This document shows positions 34,222-44,915 of a stretch of 64,000 nt of DNA, piece by piece. The notes under the pieces were generated by a model. It saw nothing but the letters and a program-made list of their open reading frames with translations. It searched no databases and was not told the origin of the DNA. The DNA comes from Cerrena zonata. Taxonomy: Eukaryota; Basidiomycota; Agaricomycetes; Polyporales; Cerrenaceae. The position numbers and the translations under genes are program-made. The stretch lies in NCBI GenBank assembly GCA_038087015.1, contig JASBNA010000034.1:310001-374000 (forward strand), read 5' to 3'. Numbering within the stretch: the stretch's first letter is position 1; each line of letters opens with the position of its first letter.

Positions 34222-34433
34222 TGAAGAATATAAATATGTACGGAAATATCCAAAATCGACTTTCTTGGAATATGAGCTCGGAGAGTCATCACAGCATTGT
34301 CTAATCATTCTTGAACCAAGTATGAGCAAGAATATGCTGAGAGAGCCAGGCTCGGTTAAACTGCAGCCTCCAGCTAGAAGGAAGAGAACCTTGTGTATTG
34401 TCCTGATTAGGCGCCCTCGTGCTTTCCATCATC

Positions 34434-35791
34434 ATGTTGCGTTCAGATTTTCCACTGCCCACGACAGAATCTATTGTCGCTGTTCATCCACGCTCAGCGG
34501 ACATCAAAAGACACTATGACTTCGTGCTGGAGGCGGAACGTGCCGCAATCTCACACTTGGAAAGTATTTCGCTCGAGAAGGCGACACCAAATATCCACAC
34601 TTTGAATGTCATTTGCGCCAGGATCATCGGTTATCTCATCATCCATCCTTTAAATGATATTGCACATATCTATGTGCTCGATGAGGTCAAGTCTTGCCAT
34701 GCAAAGAATGGTGGCTCGCAGGAGGAATTATACTATTCCATCTATACCCTCGGCCTGCATTACTTGAACTACTTCATTCGCCCATGTGAGTAAAATATGA
34801 CTCGGAGTCGACCTGGCACATAACCAGCTTATATTGCATTAGTCAAAAGACCCTGTGGCCCTACACCACCTCCTTCCGGGTACGACTCGCGCACCTCGTT
34901 CGATAGGAAACAACAATACATCAACGCAAACCTTGTCTCTACTCCCACAAGTCACTCACAATCCAGAACCAATGTATGTGACAAGATTGATCTTTCGTCA
35001 CATCCTGATGATCCTTCTGTCCAGGCCTTGATTCGCGATGGGTACAGGTGCATGGTGACTGGAACATTTGACATTCATTCTCTCTCCAAGATCACAGAAT
35101 TGGCTATCGAGTTCAGATCATACCAGTCAGCGCGGAAACGTTCTGGCATTACCAATTGTTGTCACATCATTCCAGCATCTACAACTATGAACCTTGTTTA
35201 TGACAAGGTATGTTACTCTGCTCGCCAATTCATCAGTTTGCTGAATCTCTTCTTTGACCAGGCCGAGTATGTTGCCAGTGTTTGGACAGTATTATCAAAC
35301 TTTGGAGAACCCAATCTGGTTAATGAACTCCGCGGTGCTAACACTCATCATCTTGAAAATATACTTACACTCGATTGTGCGCCTCGTGATTATTTTGACC
35401 AATTGAATATGTGGTTTGACAAAGTGAATCCTTTGGTATGTTTCTAGTGCGCTACCTTGACATTCATATTGATATTTCTTAGGATCGAAATGATCATCGT
35501 TATTTTGTTCGACTTGCCGAGGCTATAGGATCCTTCGTTTATCCTGAATTTCCCAAGGAGATTGAATTTGTCAATCATGCGCCGGATTTCATAACATTGC
35601 CCCTTCCTGATTACCGGTATCTTCGCATACATGCTGCGTGTGCTAAAATCGCCCATCTGTCTGGCGCATCTGAGTATATCGACCAAGTGTTCCAAGATAT
35701 AGAGCGTATGCCTGTTCTAGCCAATGACGGATCGTCTGCTGATGTACTGTCCAACGCCCTTATCTGTCTCGCAGATGTCGAGACTTATTGA
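34434..35791 (+). CDS. HNH_2-domain protein (putative nuclease fold)
   Basis: Four exons yield a protein of about 415 aa. The start is MLRSDFPLPTTESIV at 34434, with MLSII at 34419 also possible. The N-terminal third is helical (DFVLEAERAAISHLESISLEK). A Pro/Ser-rich linker leads into the HNH_2 core: ALIRDGYRCMVTGTFD, then CCHIIPAST, and HHLENILTLDCAPRDYFDQL. Family members usually have a conserved His where APRDYFD stands, so the third metal or catalytic residue may be lost here. Clean joins are DK|AEYVASVW (after 35207) and NPL|DRNDHRYFVRLAE, and the C-terminal region (IHAACAKIAHLSGASEYI) ends with VETY. HNH_2 proteins are numerous and variable in Agaricomycetes with no known substrate. The gene has no visible signal peptide. 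Confidence 0.78.
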
Positions 35792-35868
35792 CATCGACCG
35801 TGCTATCGTCCCATCCGTAGTAACTTGCATACATTAATTATTCTATATTCGATTAGTCTTTACGTATG

Positions 35869-37205
35869 TCATGAATACACACGGAAAGGTGGTCGACGTT
35901 TGAGCAATTCAGTGAACGATGTACCCTGGCCCTCCGGTTCAACCCTAACCGTGAGCAATGTCTGGAACCGTTCGCTCGCGAACAGAACATCTAACTCGTC
36001 GGCCTCCCCGTCAAAGTAGTCATCCTGTCGAATAGCGATATGCGTAATCTTGTTGACGAACGGGACAGTTTTGAGAGTCAGGCATGCATATCTCGCAATG
36101 TTTCCCGTTAGGCATTTGTATCCCAACTTCCTCAAGTTGACAAGTGGAGATAGCGATACTATGGATAACACAAATCAGTATCTCAAAGAAAAATGCTCGT
36201 TTCACTGACCTAAATGCGCAAAGTCGTAATGAATGGGATCAGTCCCTGCATCCCATGCGTCTAACCAAAGCTCTTCAAGAGATTGCCCGCAATGATACAA
36301 CAGTTCCCGGACCCCCCTAAAGAATAATTCGGGCTGCCAACTGAAACGTCTCTCATCATAGTTCCATCGCAGTGTAAGCGACTTTAGATGTGAGACAGAG
36401 GGGGTAATGTTGACCAGACGGTCCACCAACATAGGAGTACTCGGTACCAGCTCGATGTCCAGAATCTTCGGGGAGCAATTTGACGTATATTTACGCTCCG
36501 AGTGATTAAAATGTTCGCCAAGCGGTACATAGGACCCAGTGGTGTGCCAGTCAACCGTCAATTTGTGCAAGGAAGGGAATGAGGTGATGAAGCGAGCGAG
36601 AGTCCCAACGTCCTGCGTCATGTGCTCCTGAAGATACAGATGTTGAATCGATTTCGCAGTTGTCGAAGCCCGAAATAGGCCGGGATCCTCTCGTAGCAGG
36701 TCAAGACAGTGTATACGAAGCACCTGTAAAGAAGGCCTATGACGAGCGATGGCAATAAGATGGGTAATCGGAGGTTCTCTGCCTATAGCTCTAGAGAAAA
36801 TAGTTGTCTTTAACCTGAATATGTCGAGGGTATACACACGTACCTATGTCTGAATTCTTCTTTGGGTCTGGCATGTATCGTGTCACTACTGCACAATACA
36901 GCATTCCTATTGTAGATGTCGGGGTGCCTCAAATACAATCGCACCCGAGACGTCCATGCATGACAAACAAGTGCACAGACAACAAGGTCTTCGAGATCGC
37001 CAGTAGAAAAGCTCTTTGCAGCGACATAATCAATGATCGCGCCACAGAGCTCTGCAGGAAGTCGAGGATCTCTGGAATCTCGGCGTGCGCTATATATGTA
37101 CCAAAAAGATGAGAATATCGATGTGAAGCAAGGTAAGTAGCGTACACGCCGTCGACCATCTCTGAATATCACTACAGAGATTAACCCCTGGAAATGGCAA
37201 GGCAA
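35869..37205 (-). CDS. F-box / leucine-rich-repeat-like protein
   Basis: F-box proteins bring substrates to SCF ubiquitin ligases. The exon at 37205-36840 contains RLPAELCGAIIDYVAAKS and LVVCALVCHAWTSRVR, a standard fungal F-box. The next exon (36837-36202) has LRR-like repeats: SLQVLRIHCLDLL, SIQHLYLQEHM, PSLHKLTVDWHTTGS, HLKSLTLRWNYDERRF and QSLEELWLDAWDAG. The last exon (from about 36150) adds SPLVNLRKLGYKCLTG and KITHIAIRQDDYFDGEADE and ends RRPPFRVYS. The start is uncertain: MPCHFQGLI at 37205 is the first ATG of the frame, but an intron before ARRDSRDPRLP is possible. Such F-box/LRR genes are abundant and fast-evolving in Agaricomycetes; the target is unknown. Confidence 0.78.
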
Positions 37206-37656
37206 TGGTTAACGGGCAAGGTCGATCGAGAGAGGGAGGGATAATATAGGCGAGGAAGTCTGAATGGATGGACGTAAGAGCCTGTGATCGATTGAAGCCG
37301 CATGCTGCGAACTGCCCATGTTCGTCTGCGATCCAATAATCACTCGCGTCAAAAGACTAACTCGTGAAGAGAAAACGTGTTATCTTTCTTTAATAGTTGC
37401 CGGTATGTCCGGGCTTTCTACTAAGACTTTATTCGTACTTTCCCTCCGTTGAAATTGGTAGCAGCCGAACAAACAAGTACAGAATCGATTCCTAAAGAAA
37501 GAGGATAAATTATATTCTATCATACACGGTCGAATATTTCTATACAATTATATCTGTAGCGCACCTCATACAACACACCCATACATATAGTTTCAATTCA
37601 ATCTAATCTTGATCGTCGAAATCCCTGCTGGTCGGAATGTGAAATTTAGGAACCGC
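37206..37656. other. Intergenic
   Basis: The region between two minus-strand genes; AT-rich in 37480-37600. No gene is supported. Confidence 0.4.
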
Positions 37657-39270
37657 TTACTAGAAGATCGATCCCGAAAGAACAAAAATACAATGTTACG
37701 ATTACAAAAAAATACAAATAACGCAGAAGATAAATATACAAACAACTCACCCAAGCCTCGGCTTCTTCCTCGAATGTCCCCCACCTAGCACTTCCAAAAC
37801 TACCAGCACTTGCCTTGCCCGACATCTGGGCAGGATGGAGTGCATTCATACCCGTATTTGCCGAATGCAACGACGTAGCGGGTGCAACTGCGGGCATAGG
37901 CATCATCGAAGGCGCATCGTCCTGGGTGATACGTCTGTTTGGCGGAATCTGGTTGTGCGGGAGACCATGGAATGCGCTAAGTGGGGTGCAAGATATCGCA
38001 AAACGATCTGAGGATAAAGAAATAGGACATACTTGGCGTTAGGGACTGGATCTTCCTGGAACCACTTGTGTAACATGGCTTCTTTGGCGGAGAGCCGTTG
38101 GTCCGGGTCGTATCTGAAGAGATGATTGAGAAAGTCATAGCCTTGGTGGTTGATGATGTTCCGTCGCGAGGATTGTGTACACCATTCTCGTAGATGGGGC
38201 GCATAACTTTAAAAGTGTCAGTTCCTCGTAAACGTAAATAAGGAATGGGACATACTATTCTATTCGTTTCATGCTGTGATATTCGGGCATATCTTTGACT
38301 CCTGGCCAATCGTGTTCTAATAATATGGTTAATAGTAAGAAACAAAATATATACTGTCGTGGGGAGACCTACCACTCGGCGTTCCTAACACTTCAAAGAT
38401 CTTGAGCATTTGATCCTTCTGAAAGGGAACATTCTTCTTTGCATCCAACTTGGCTTCTTCGCCTTTGAATATCGGTCTCAGACTCGCCAACTCTGCAACG
38501 ACACATCCGATGGCCCAGATGTCCACTGCACGATTGTAATGTTTCGCTCCCAGCAGCAGTTCAGGCGCACGATACCAAATGGTGACCACAACCTTGTCAC
38601 CGGCAAATAGAGGCTGAAGAGGTTCATATGTAAGACGGGCGAGACCTAGATCGCCGATTTTGACGACGCCTTGGTGAGTGATGAGGATATTGGCAGGTTT
38701 AAGATCACGGTGGATGATGTGTGCTTGGTGGAGGTATAAAAGGCCGTTGAGAAGTTGGTAGGTGAGGGATTTGAGAACAGAGGTCGAAATATTACTGCGA
38801 AGGGTTTGGGAATGGTGGTGTATCACTTGCTAGGAGGGCTAAGCTACGTCAAGCGGAGAGAAAGAAGAGACATACGAGAAAGTCATGTTCTGCGTATTCA
38901 AAGACCATGTATATGGATTTGTCTTCCAAGAGGACCTCTTTCAACGCAACGACATTCTCATGTCTTATTTCCCGATTCAGCTGTTGTGTGGTTAGTAACC
39001 AAAAATAGACTGGGAAACACTTGGACTTGCAGCAATTTCTCGAATGGCACTCTGGCTGATACCAGTATAAGTAACAACATCCCCCTCTTTATCCGGCTTG
39101 AACTTTTTGATCGCATGTATTTGACCATCCTCCTCCTTGCTCCGAGCCTGGTAGACACGGCCATAAGTACCTGAAGAGATGAAGCCCAGGATGGTGTATT
39201 TGTCCCCTACGCGTCTGCGTGTATTGTCACGCTTGGATCTGTAGAAGCGCATGGGGTCCTGGAGATACAT
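37657..39270 (-). CDS. SSN3: Mediator-associated cyclin-dependent kinase CDK8/SSN3
   Basis: CDK8 with cyclin C forms the kinase module of Mediator and mostly represses or tunes RNA polymerase II transcription. The start is at 39270 ([15 protein letters not shown]) or MRFY at 39252. Motifs in order: [11 protein letters not shown] (glycine loop), IHAIKKF (ATP Lys), [11 protein letters not shown] (PSTAIRE-like helix), [10 protein letters not shown] (the CDK8 hinge), [25 protein letters not shown] (D-L-G, as CDK8 proteins have D-M/L-G), [27 protein letters not shown] and [20 protein letters not shown], the CDK8-specific insert. [17 protein letters not shown] closes the lobe. The C-terminal extension ([16 protein letters not shown]) ends EEEAEAW, with the stop created across a final intron. 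It is divergent from CHS5. Confidence 0.95.
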
Positions 39271-39609
39271 GTTCGCAGACCGGTCGTCTGTAGGTCAGCA
39301 TAAAAGCAAAGTTGTGTTCAGCTAGGGTTGTTGTTGTTAGGACGTTCGTAGACAGACCGCGGACAGAATGTGGATGTTGCAAGGGAGCAAGCGAGTCGGC
39401 CGTGTAAGCAATTCCTGTTGGCGAGCCGTTAAAGCGGATATAGAGGTCTAAATAGGGCAGAATATACTCTCTCCGGTATATTCTTGCAAAGTTTGATCAT
39501 CATGGTAGGACTTGCGACCGTGAACGGAAGGAAAGTGGGAGGAGACGCCAGGATCTCAACTCGACCTGCAACCACCACCGTTGCTCTCTTATTCTAGCTG
39601 CTGGCCACC
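39271..39609. promoter_or_regulatory. Divergent promoter region CDK8 / CHS5
   Basis: The 339 bases between two divergent start codons. No TATA box is evident. The region ends in a pyrimidine-rich stretch (39570-39600) just before the CHS5 ATG. Confidence 0.45.
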
Positions 39610-41307
39610 ATGACAAAAACCCAGGATAGTTTCATGTTTACGGTAGGGAAACTTGGTAAGTAACGATACAGCTCATGTCGTCCATCTGACCGTTCATACC
39701 ATCCTAGATGCTGGTATGGCCGTACGTGTCCCTGCTCGAACACCAATATCGGACACAGCTCATTCCCTCTCAAATTACTCGCTGTAGATCCTTTTGGGTG
39801 AACGTGCCCATCTTATCGAGTTTCCCTCTCTTCTTCTTCCTCCGGGTGCAACAACTGGTTCCATCGTCAACATTTCCGTCACCCGAAACGTTACCGAGGA
39901 AAAGAAGCGTGACAATGACTTCTGGGACCTCCAGAACGATATTCTAACCAATTATGGCGTAAAGACCCCTCAGCCTCCAAAGCTCGAGGTATGTGATGCA
40001 CTATTCACTACACCCTCGTATACAATCCATTTCCCAGGTTCGCAACGTTACCCAAACCTCCGTGACACTAGAATGGCCCAAACTCGATCTCGCCACAGCC
40101 AAACTCCGTTCCCTCGACATATACCGCAATCATCAACGTCTGGCTGCTATACCCTCCCCTTTGACCAATACCTCCACCAAACTCTCCGGTCTTGCCATCG
40201 ACACTGAATACCGCTTCCACCTCGTTATGCGTACCACAGCAGGCACTTTCCAATCCAACGTACTCAATGTTCGCACTCACACTATGGCCGACACATCTGG
40301 TATTTCTGTTTGCTTCGGAAACGTCCAAGATAATCACCTTCTCGAGAATGCAAGACTTGCTTTGGGTGAAATGGGCGCTAAATGGAGCGACAAAATCCAA
40401 ATCGACACTACCCATTTCGTTTGTACTACCCCTGCTGCTACTCCTGGCAGTGCATCAACTACTGGAAGCATGTCCAGCGCTCCAGGTGTAGAATACCAGA
40501 AAGCTTTACAACTGAGCATCCCGGTTGTGAACCCGAACTGGATTCTCGCGTGTCACTCGGAGAAGAAGTAAGCACAACCCGTTGGAATAATATGGACTTG
40601 AATGCTAATATTACTCTCCAGGATGGTCCCTATCCATCCTTACTATCTCGGTGCAAGCTCCTCGACACCCATGAGCTCAGCACCCTTCTCCCGTCCCCAA
40701 TCCATGTCCCAAGTAACTCTTCCCTCTCCCTCTTCTCGCTCTCCGGTGCAAAATAAAGCGGCAAACCGACAATCTATGCCAGCTCAACGTAGCACACCGG
40801 GCTCGCCTCCAGCTTCCTCATTCGTCAACCAGACACACCAACCCATCAAACCAATCGAACCGACACCCGAAGAGGAAAGTGAAGACGACAGCGGACCACA
40901 GTCCATCGAAGAAAGGTTTGAGGAGACAGACGAAGAAGCCGAGAGAGCAGGACGTCCAAGAAAAGGTACTATGAGCAAGAACTTCAAATTCCCCCCTCCT
41001 TCCTGATTCAGCTCCACCACCTCCCGTACCGGCACTTCCCCCCTCCATCTCCGTCTCTTCTTCGCAAACCCCACCGCCCAAGGAGCCCAAAGAAGACTCC
41101 CGCCCATCTCCACCACAAATCCAAACGCGTCCTACGCATACTTCAACAGACACCGAAGACGCGTCTCTCTCTGCCGTCCCGAATATCATCACCCCATCCA
41201 CGGTAGAAGTTCCCCCTCCGCCTCCCGTCGAGAAGGAACGTTCGCCGATGGTGAACGACGTTGGAGATGATGATTTGGGTGAGACGGAGGAAATCTCTCT
41301 GAGTTAG
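39610..41307 (+). CDS. CHS5: Exomer scaffold protein CHS5
   Basis: CHS5 is the scaffold of exomer, an Arf1-binding trans-Golgi coat needed for export of chitin synthase and similar cargo to the plasma membrane. Exons: 39610-39655, 39708-39721 (a 14-nt microexon), 39788-39988, 40038-40567, 40622-about 40965, then a final exon to 41307. The N-terminus MTKTQDSFMFTVGKL|DAGMA|ILLGERAHLIEFPSLLLPPG is the conserved dimerisation/ChAP-binding segment. A fibronectin-III domain (TQTSVTLEWPKLD, GLAIDTEYRFHLVM) follows, and then a BRCT domain (GISVCFGNVQ, IQIDTTHFVCTTP, IPVVNPNWILACHSEKK). The C-terminal half is disordered, acidic and Pro/Ser-rich, ending DDDLGETEEISLS. Domain order and length are as expected for fungal CHS5, apart from a long variable tail. 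Confidence 0.93.
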
Positions 41308-41968
41308 AATCACGATTTCTCATAGCGCTATGGTGACAGTCGAGCGTAGTGGGGGGTTTAGTGTAGCTCATCATGATTTCTTAGCTGGTACTACAGGACA
41401 TACTCCGGCGCTTACTTTCTATATATGGATATATTGAAATTCAACATACTTTGATAGAGAAATTGTATATTTTTCTCGGGATCGCTGTTATGAAACCATC
41501 TACAGCTGTCGCTGCCACATCGTTCTTCCCAAATTTATGGCAAGAGTCTGGTCCAAAACTCGCTCAGATATCCAATCATGACGGTGCTATGGCATTCAAG
41601 TTCATACACTGCGGTGTTTTGTCAAGCGACGGCACACCTTAGTGACCAATGCTAACCAATGCCACAGATCCACCTAGCTATCGGTCCCAGCAATCCATTC
41701 CGGCATGTCCGATACACTCTTATATTTCACAAGTGCTCGCTCCCACCGACCCGGCCAGCTTGGAGATGGTTCCGCTATTTCGATGCAGAAGATTCCGTCC
41801 GCAAAGGCGTCACAAATCGCGATTGGCATCGAGATCTCCTATTCCAGTTGACATCATGGAAACCTGTCAGCATGCAATAGTATCATATAAACTCACGCAA
41901 TTCGAGCTCGGTCTTGTACCGTACCTTGCCGTACCCTTTTGTAAGTTGCAACTCACTTCACTCCAGAT
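41308..41968. other. Intergenic
   Basis: No gene is supported. Frames at 41450-41880 on the plus strand lack recognisable content. Confidence 0.4.
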
Positions 41969-42969
41969 ATGAGCAAAGTAGTCACTATCGTGGGCGGTCA
42001 CGGAAAGGTAGTCATCATAAACTATTCCCCTCACCATTGTCGAAATGGCTAATTCGATAACAATAATGTTCCAAGGTTTCTCTCCGTCTGGCTCATCTTT
42101 TGAAAGCTAAAGCCAAAGTCACCTCCATCATTCGCACAGAAGAACATGCATCCGACATTACTGCTGCTTCAGCTACACCTCTTGTTCTCTCCCTCGAGAA
42201 CGACTCGGTCGAGAAGTTTACCAATGCTTTCGAAGGATCGGACGTCGTCGTCTTCTCTGCAGGTGCCGGTGGACAAGGTAGTGCCGACCGCACAAAGGCC
42301 GTAGATTACGAAGGCGCTTTGAAGGTCTACGACGCCATCGAAGCCGTCAAAGGAGAGAAACCTAGACTGTTATTAGTCTCCGCCGTTGACGTCAGGAACC
42401 CTGATATAATACCTGATTACTACGTGGGTTTCTTATTTGCTGATATGCCGTCGGGCGATGTTCTCATCACTTCGGGACCAGAACGACGAAGACAAGAAGA
42501 TTTCCGAATGGAGTCAAACTCATCTCGCCACCTATTACAAGTGGAAATATCAGGCTGACAAAAACCTCATTGAACGTACCGCTTTCAAATGGACTATCCT
42601 TCGCCCTTCAGGCTTGACCAACGCTGAGGGTACAGGAAAAGCTTCCATTGGGAGACCGCATTTGGTCCCGACTATTTCTGTACGTGTCTCCTCTATACAT
42701 GTTGTGTCAATGTCAACTATTTCACTTGCTAAACTTCAACACCTACCTCTTTTGGCACTCACACTTTGAATAACTTTCGTCGGGCCCATTCTCGTGATCC
42801 TGATTTCAATCTACTTTCGTAGCGCAATGACGTTGCCCAAACTTTGGCTCTTCTCGTTGATCGACCTGATGCAGCAGGGTTGGCCCTCGATATTGTTAGT
42901 GGTGATACGCCCCTTGAAGAGGCGTTGGATGAGGCTATCACGAAGAGGGCTACCGCTTGGGTGGGCTGA
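41969..42969 (+). CDS. NAD(P)-binding Rossmann protein (NmrA/atypical SDR type)
   Basis: Four exons (41969-42007, 42076-42423, 42482-42679, 42823-42969) encode 243 aa; every junction keeps frame. The dinucleotide loop TIVGGHGKVSLRLA is split by the first intron. VTSIIRTEEHASDI, GSDVVVFSAGAGG, RLLLVSAVDVRN, a YYKWKYQADKN active-site-like YxxxK, and WTILRPSGLTNAEG are the standard landmarks of atypical short-chain dehydrogenases acting as NAD(P)H-binding or sensor proteins. The C-terminus (DRPDAAGLALDIVSGDTPLEEAL) is typical. A conserved YxxxK suggests a possible reductase; the substrate is unknown. Confidence 0.88.
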
Positions 42970-43900
42970 GTTGCCTGCGATACATAGAATGAAATACATG
43001 GTCAGAAATTGCTACCATTCGAAGTCAATAGGTTGGTGTACAATACTTGGGTGTAAAAATTATCTTTTCAAATTTCTCTTCCGCCGCGTCTGCAAGGATA
43101 CGTCCAAAGCTTCATATCTAGTGGAGGTTGATTCTTACGCCGTCTTCGTCCATTAGAACGACTTTTTAGTTTTGTTCAAGAAGTTCGCTTAGGTTCGTGG
43201 TGTAGCCGACTCGGGTATCCCTAGTGTGGGATGAATAGGTACGTCTCGTCATCCACTATTCTTGCTATCACCGGTGCTGATAAGACATATTCTTGATCAA
43301 GAAGGTCATCCTGTCTCTGGGAAGTGAATATCCCAACGCCCTGTCGAATTATCGAATGAGGTAAATGGTGCCGTCTTAAGTGATCTCATGAACAACCTCT
43401 ACGATCGGACTATCGGCCCCGACAACAGCAAGATAGTAACTTCGCGTTCTATCTTACTTGTTTGAACGGGAAACAAATAACATCTAGTCAGATTCGGGGT
43501 GAGTTCAGATCCTGAAATACTCAGGGATTCAAACTTACAGCTTACTACCCGGTATGATCAAGTATGACAGGCTTTTCCCAATTTCGCTCTGCATTATTCG
43601 CATCATTCAATCCTTCAACCCAAATACGTGATACACACGTCGCTTCAAAAATACACTGTATGTGAGTTGCTCTATAGCTCATAAATATATCCTAGATCTC
43701 GTGGCCCTCGTAATTGGTCCACTGTCAAACCTTCTCCTATGGCACCCCAATCTATCCGTTACTTCAGTAGGGAGTGGAGGTATATATGCAAGCTTTGTTT
43801 CCACGCTTCTCCGTCCGAATGACAGTCCTAACATAACACAGAAGTCCGATGTGGATTTCGCGACGATTCTCAAACTTTGACCGTGGCACAAGTCAGGTGT
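42970..43900. other. Intergenic, gene-poor
   Basis: No gene is supported. It leads into the rearranged segment containing a sedolisin fragment and partial tRNA. Confidence 0.4.
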
Positions 43901-44157
43901 AATCGAAGAGACCGAAGACCGAACCGAGGATGTACCGAATGAAACAGTGGGATGAACCAGTTCGATGTGAGGTGCTAGATCACGCGGAATCGAGTATTCC
44001 AAAGTATGAATAGTGACCTCGTTCGTGCGTTTGTGAACGAAGGAGTGGAAAGTACTGTCGAAAAGCTCATTTGCTTTGGAAACCGGTGCTGAGAAAGGAA
44101 GCCGGTTTCCTATTCCAGCAGTACTACTTAGATCAATATCAGTGATCTCATGTTCAG
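43901..44157 (-). pseudogene. Sedolisin prodomain fragment
   Basis: This minus-strand segment matches 57551-57801 of the intact sedolisin gene, with one 6-base insertion and scattered changes. It encodes the end of the activation prodomain (the EYSIPRDLAPHIELVHPTVSF region). Homology stops abruptly at both ends, and no flanking exon is present. The 44157 end abuts a tRNA-like sequence. It is too short to make a protease and is a rearrangement relic. Confidence 0.85.
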
Positions 44158-44222
44158 GCTATAGCGTCCGACTGTTACGTAATCATATCAGAAGGTCGAG
44201 AGTTCGAGCCTCTCTGGGGGCA
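44158..44222 (+). tRNA. tRNA-Asn(GTT), 5'-truncated, with a short intron (probable pseudogene)
   Basis: The sequence has a D-arm 3' part (AGCGTCCGA), anticodon loop CTGTTA, an apparent intron of about 9 nt, variable loop AGGTC, a perfect T-arm (GAGAG TTCGAGC CTCTC), and a 3' acceptor strand TGGGGGC with discriminator A. A run of five T (44233-44237), a Pol III terminator, follows. The 5' acceptor strand and first half of the D-arm are missing: the base before the homology belongs to the sedolisin fragment. It looks like a tRNA-Asn gene cut by a rearrangement. One anticodon-stem mismatch is present. Confidence 0.55.
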
Positions 44223-44845
44223 GCTACTTTGATTTTTCTGGGCACACGAACTAGTACAAGTTGTGTGTAAGTATATCCTACAATATTGAGGACAATATTT
44301 TTTCTGACTTCCAACTCCCAAGGATTGTCTCTACATAGTCAAGTCTATTCACCTAGTCCTATCCCGTCCCCTCTAAGAAATAAAACCCAAACCTGGACTC
44401 TCTGTTCCTTTTCTCCCTCTACCGGTATAATTATCCAGTGTTAACTTGAAATTTGATTAGTCAAATCGACAGAGTTACATACTCTAGGATTCGATCTGTT
44501 ACCGCTATGTCATTCGGGCTGTGGGTCCATGCTTGGCCACCTCATGACATAAGCGTTACCATATCTATTGGCCACACGTGCGACACGCGTCTGTCTGAGA
44601 CATTGGGCCTTTTGTTCAAGCTACGAGCGGAACTTCAAAGCTTCAACTTGGTAACAAGGGTAAGTATTGTAACAAATGTTGAATCAGGAACTTCTTATTG
44701 ACCGTCGTCTCTTTGCCATTAAGCCACTTATCAATTCTCGTCCTTTGACCTTAGCCGAGGTCAATCAGGTCAATCCTCGTGTTCCCATTGTCATTGCATG
44801 CCACGGTAACCTAAATCGGAGCACAGGCATTGACATTCTGAATCC

Positions 44846-44853
44846 TACATAAA
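44846..44853 (+). promoter_or_regulatory. Mutated TATA box of FunK1 copy 2
   Basis: TACATAAA occupies the position of TTTATAAA in copies 1 and 3, about 65 bases upstream of the ATG. The surrounding bases (CTCCACG) are conserved. Confidence 0.55.
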
Positions 44854-44915
44854 CTCCACGTCCGAGGAAATCATCCCGGTATGTCTATTCTCTCATTCTG
44901 TGTCCCCCCGCTATC

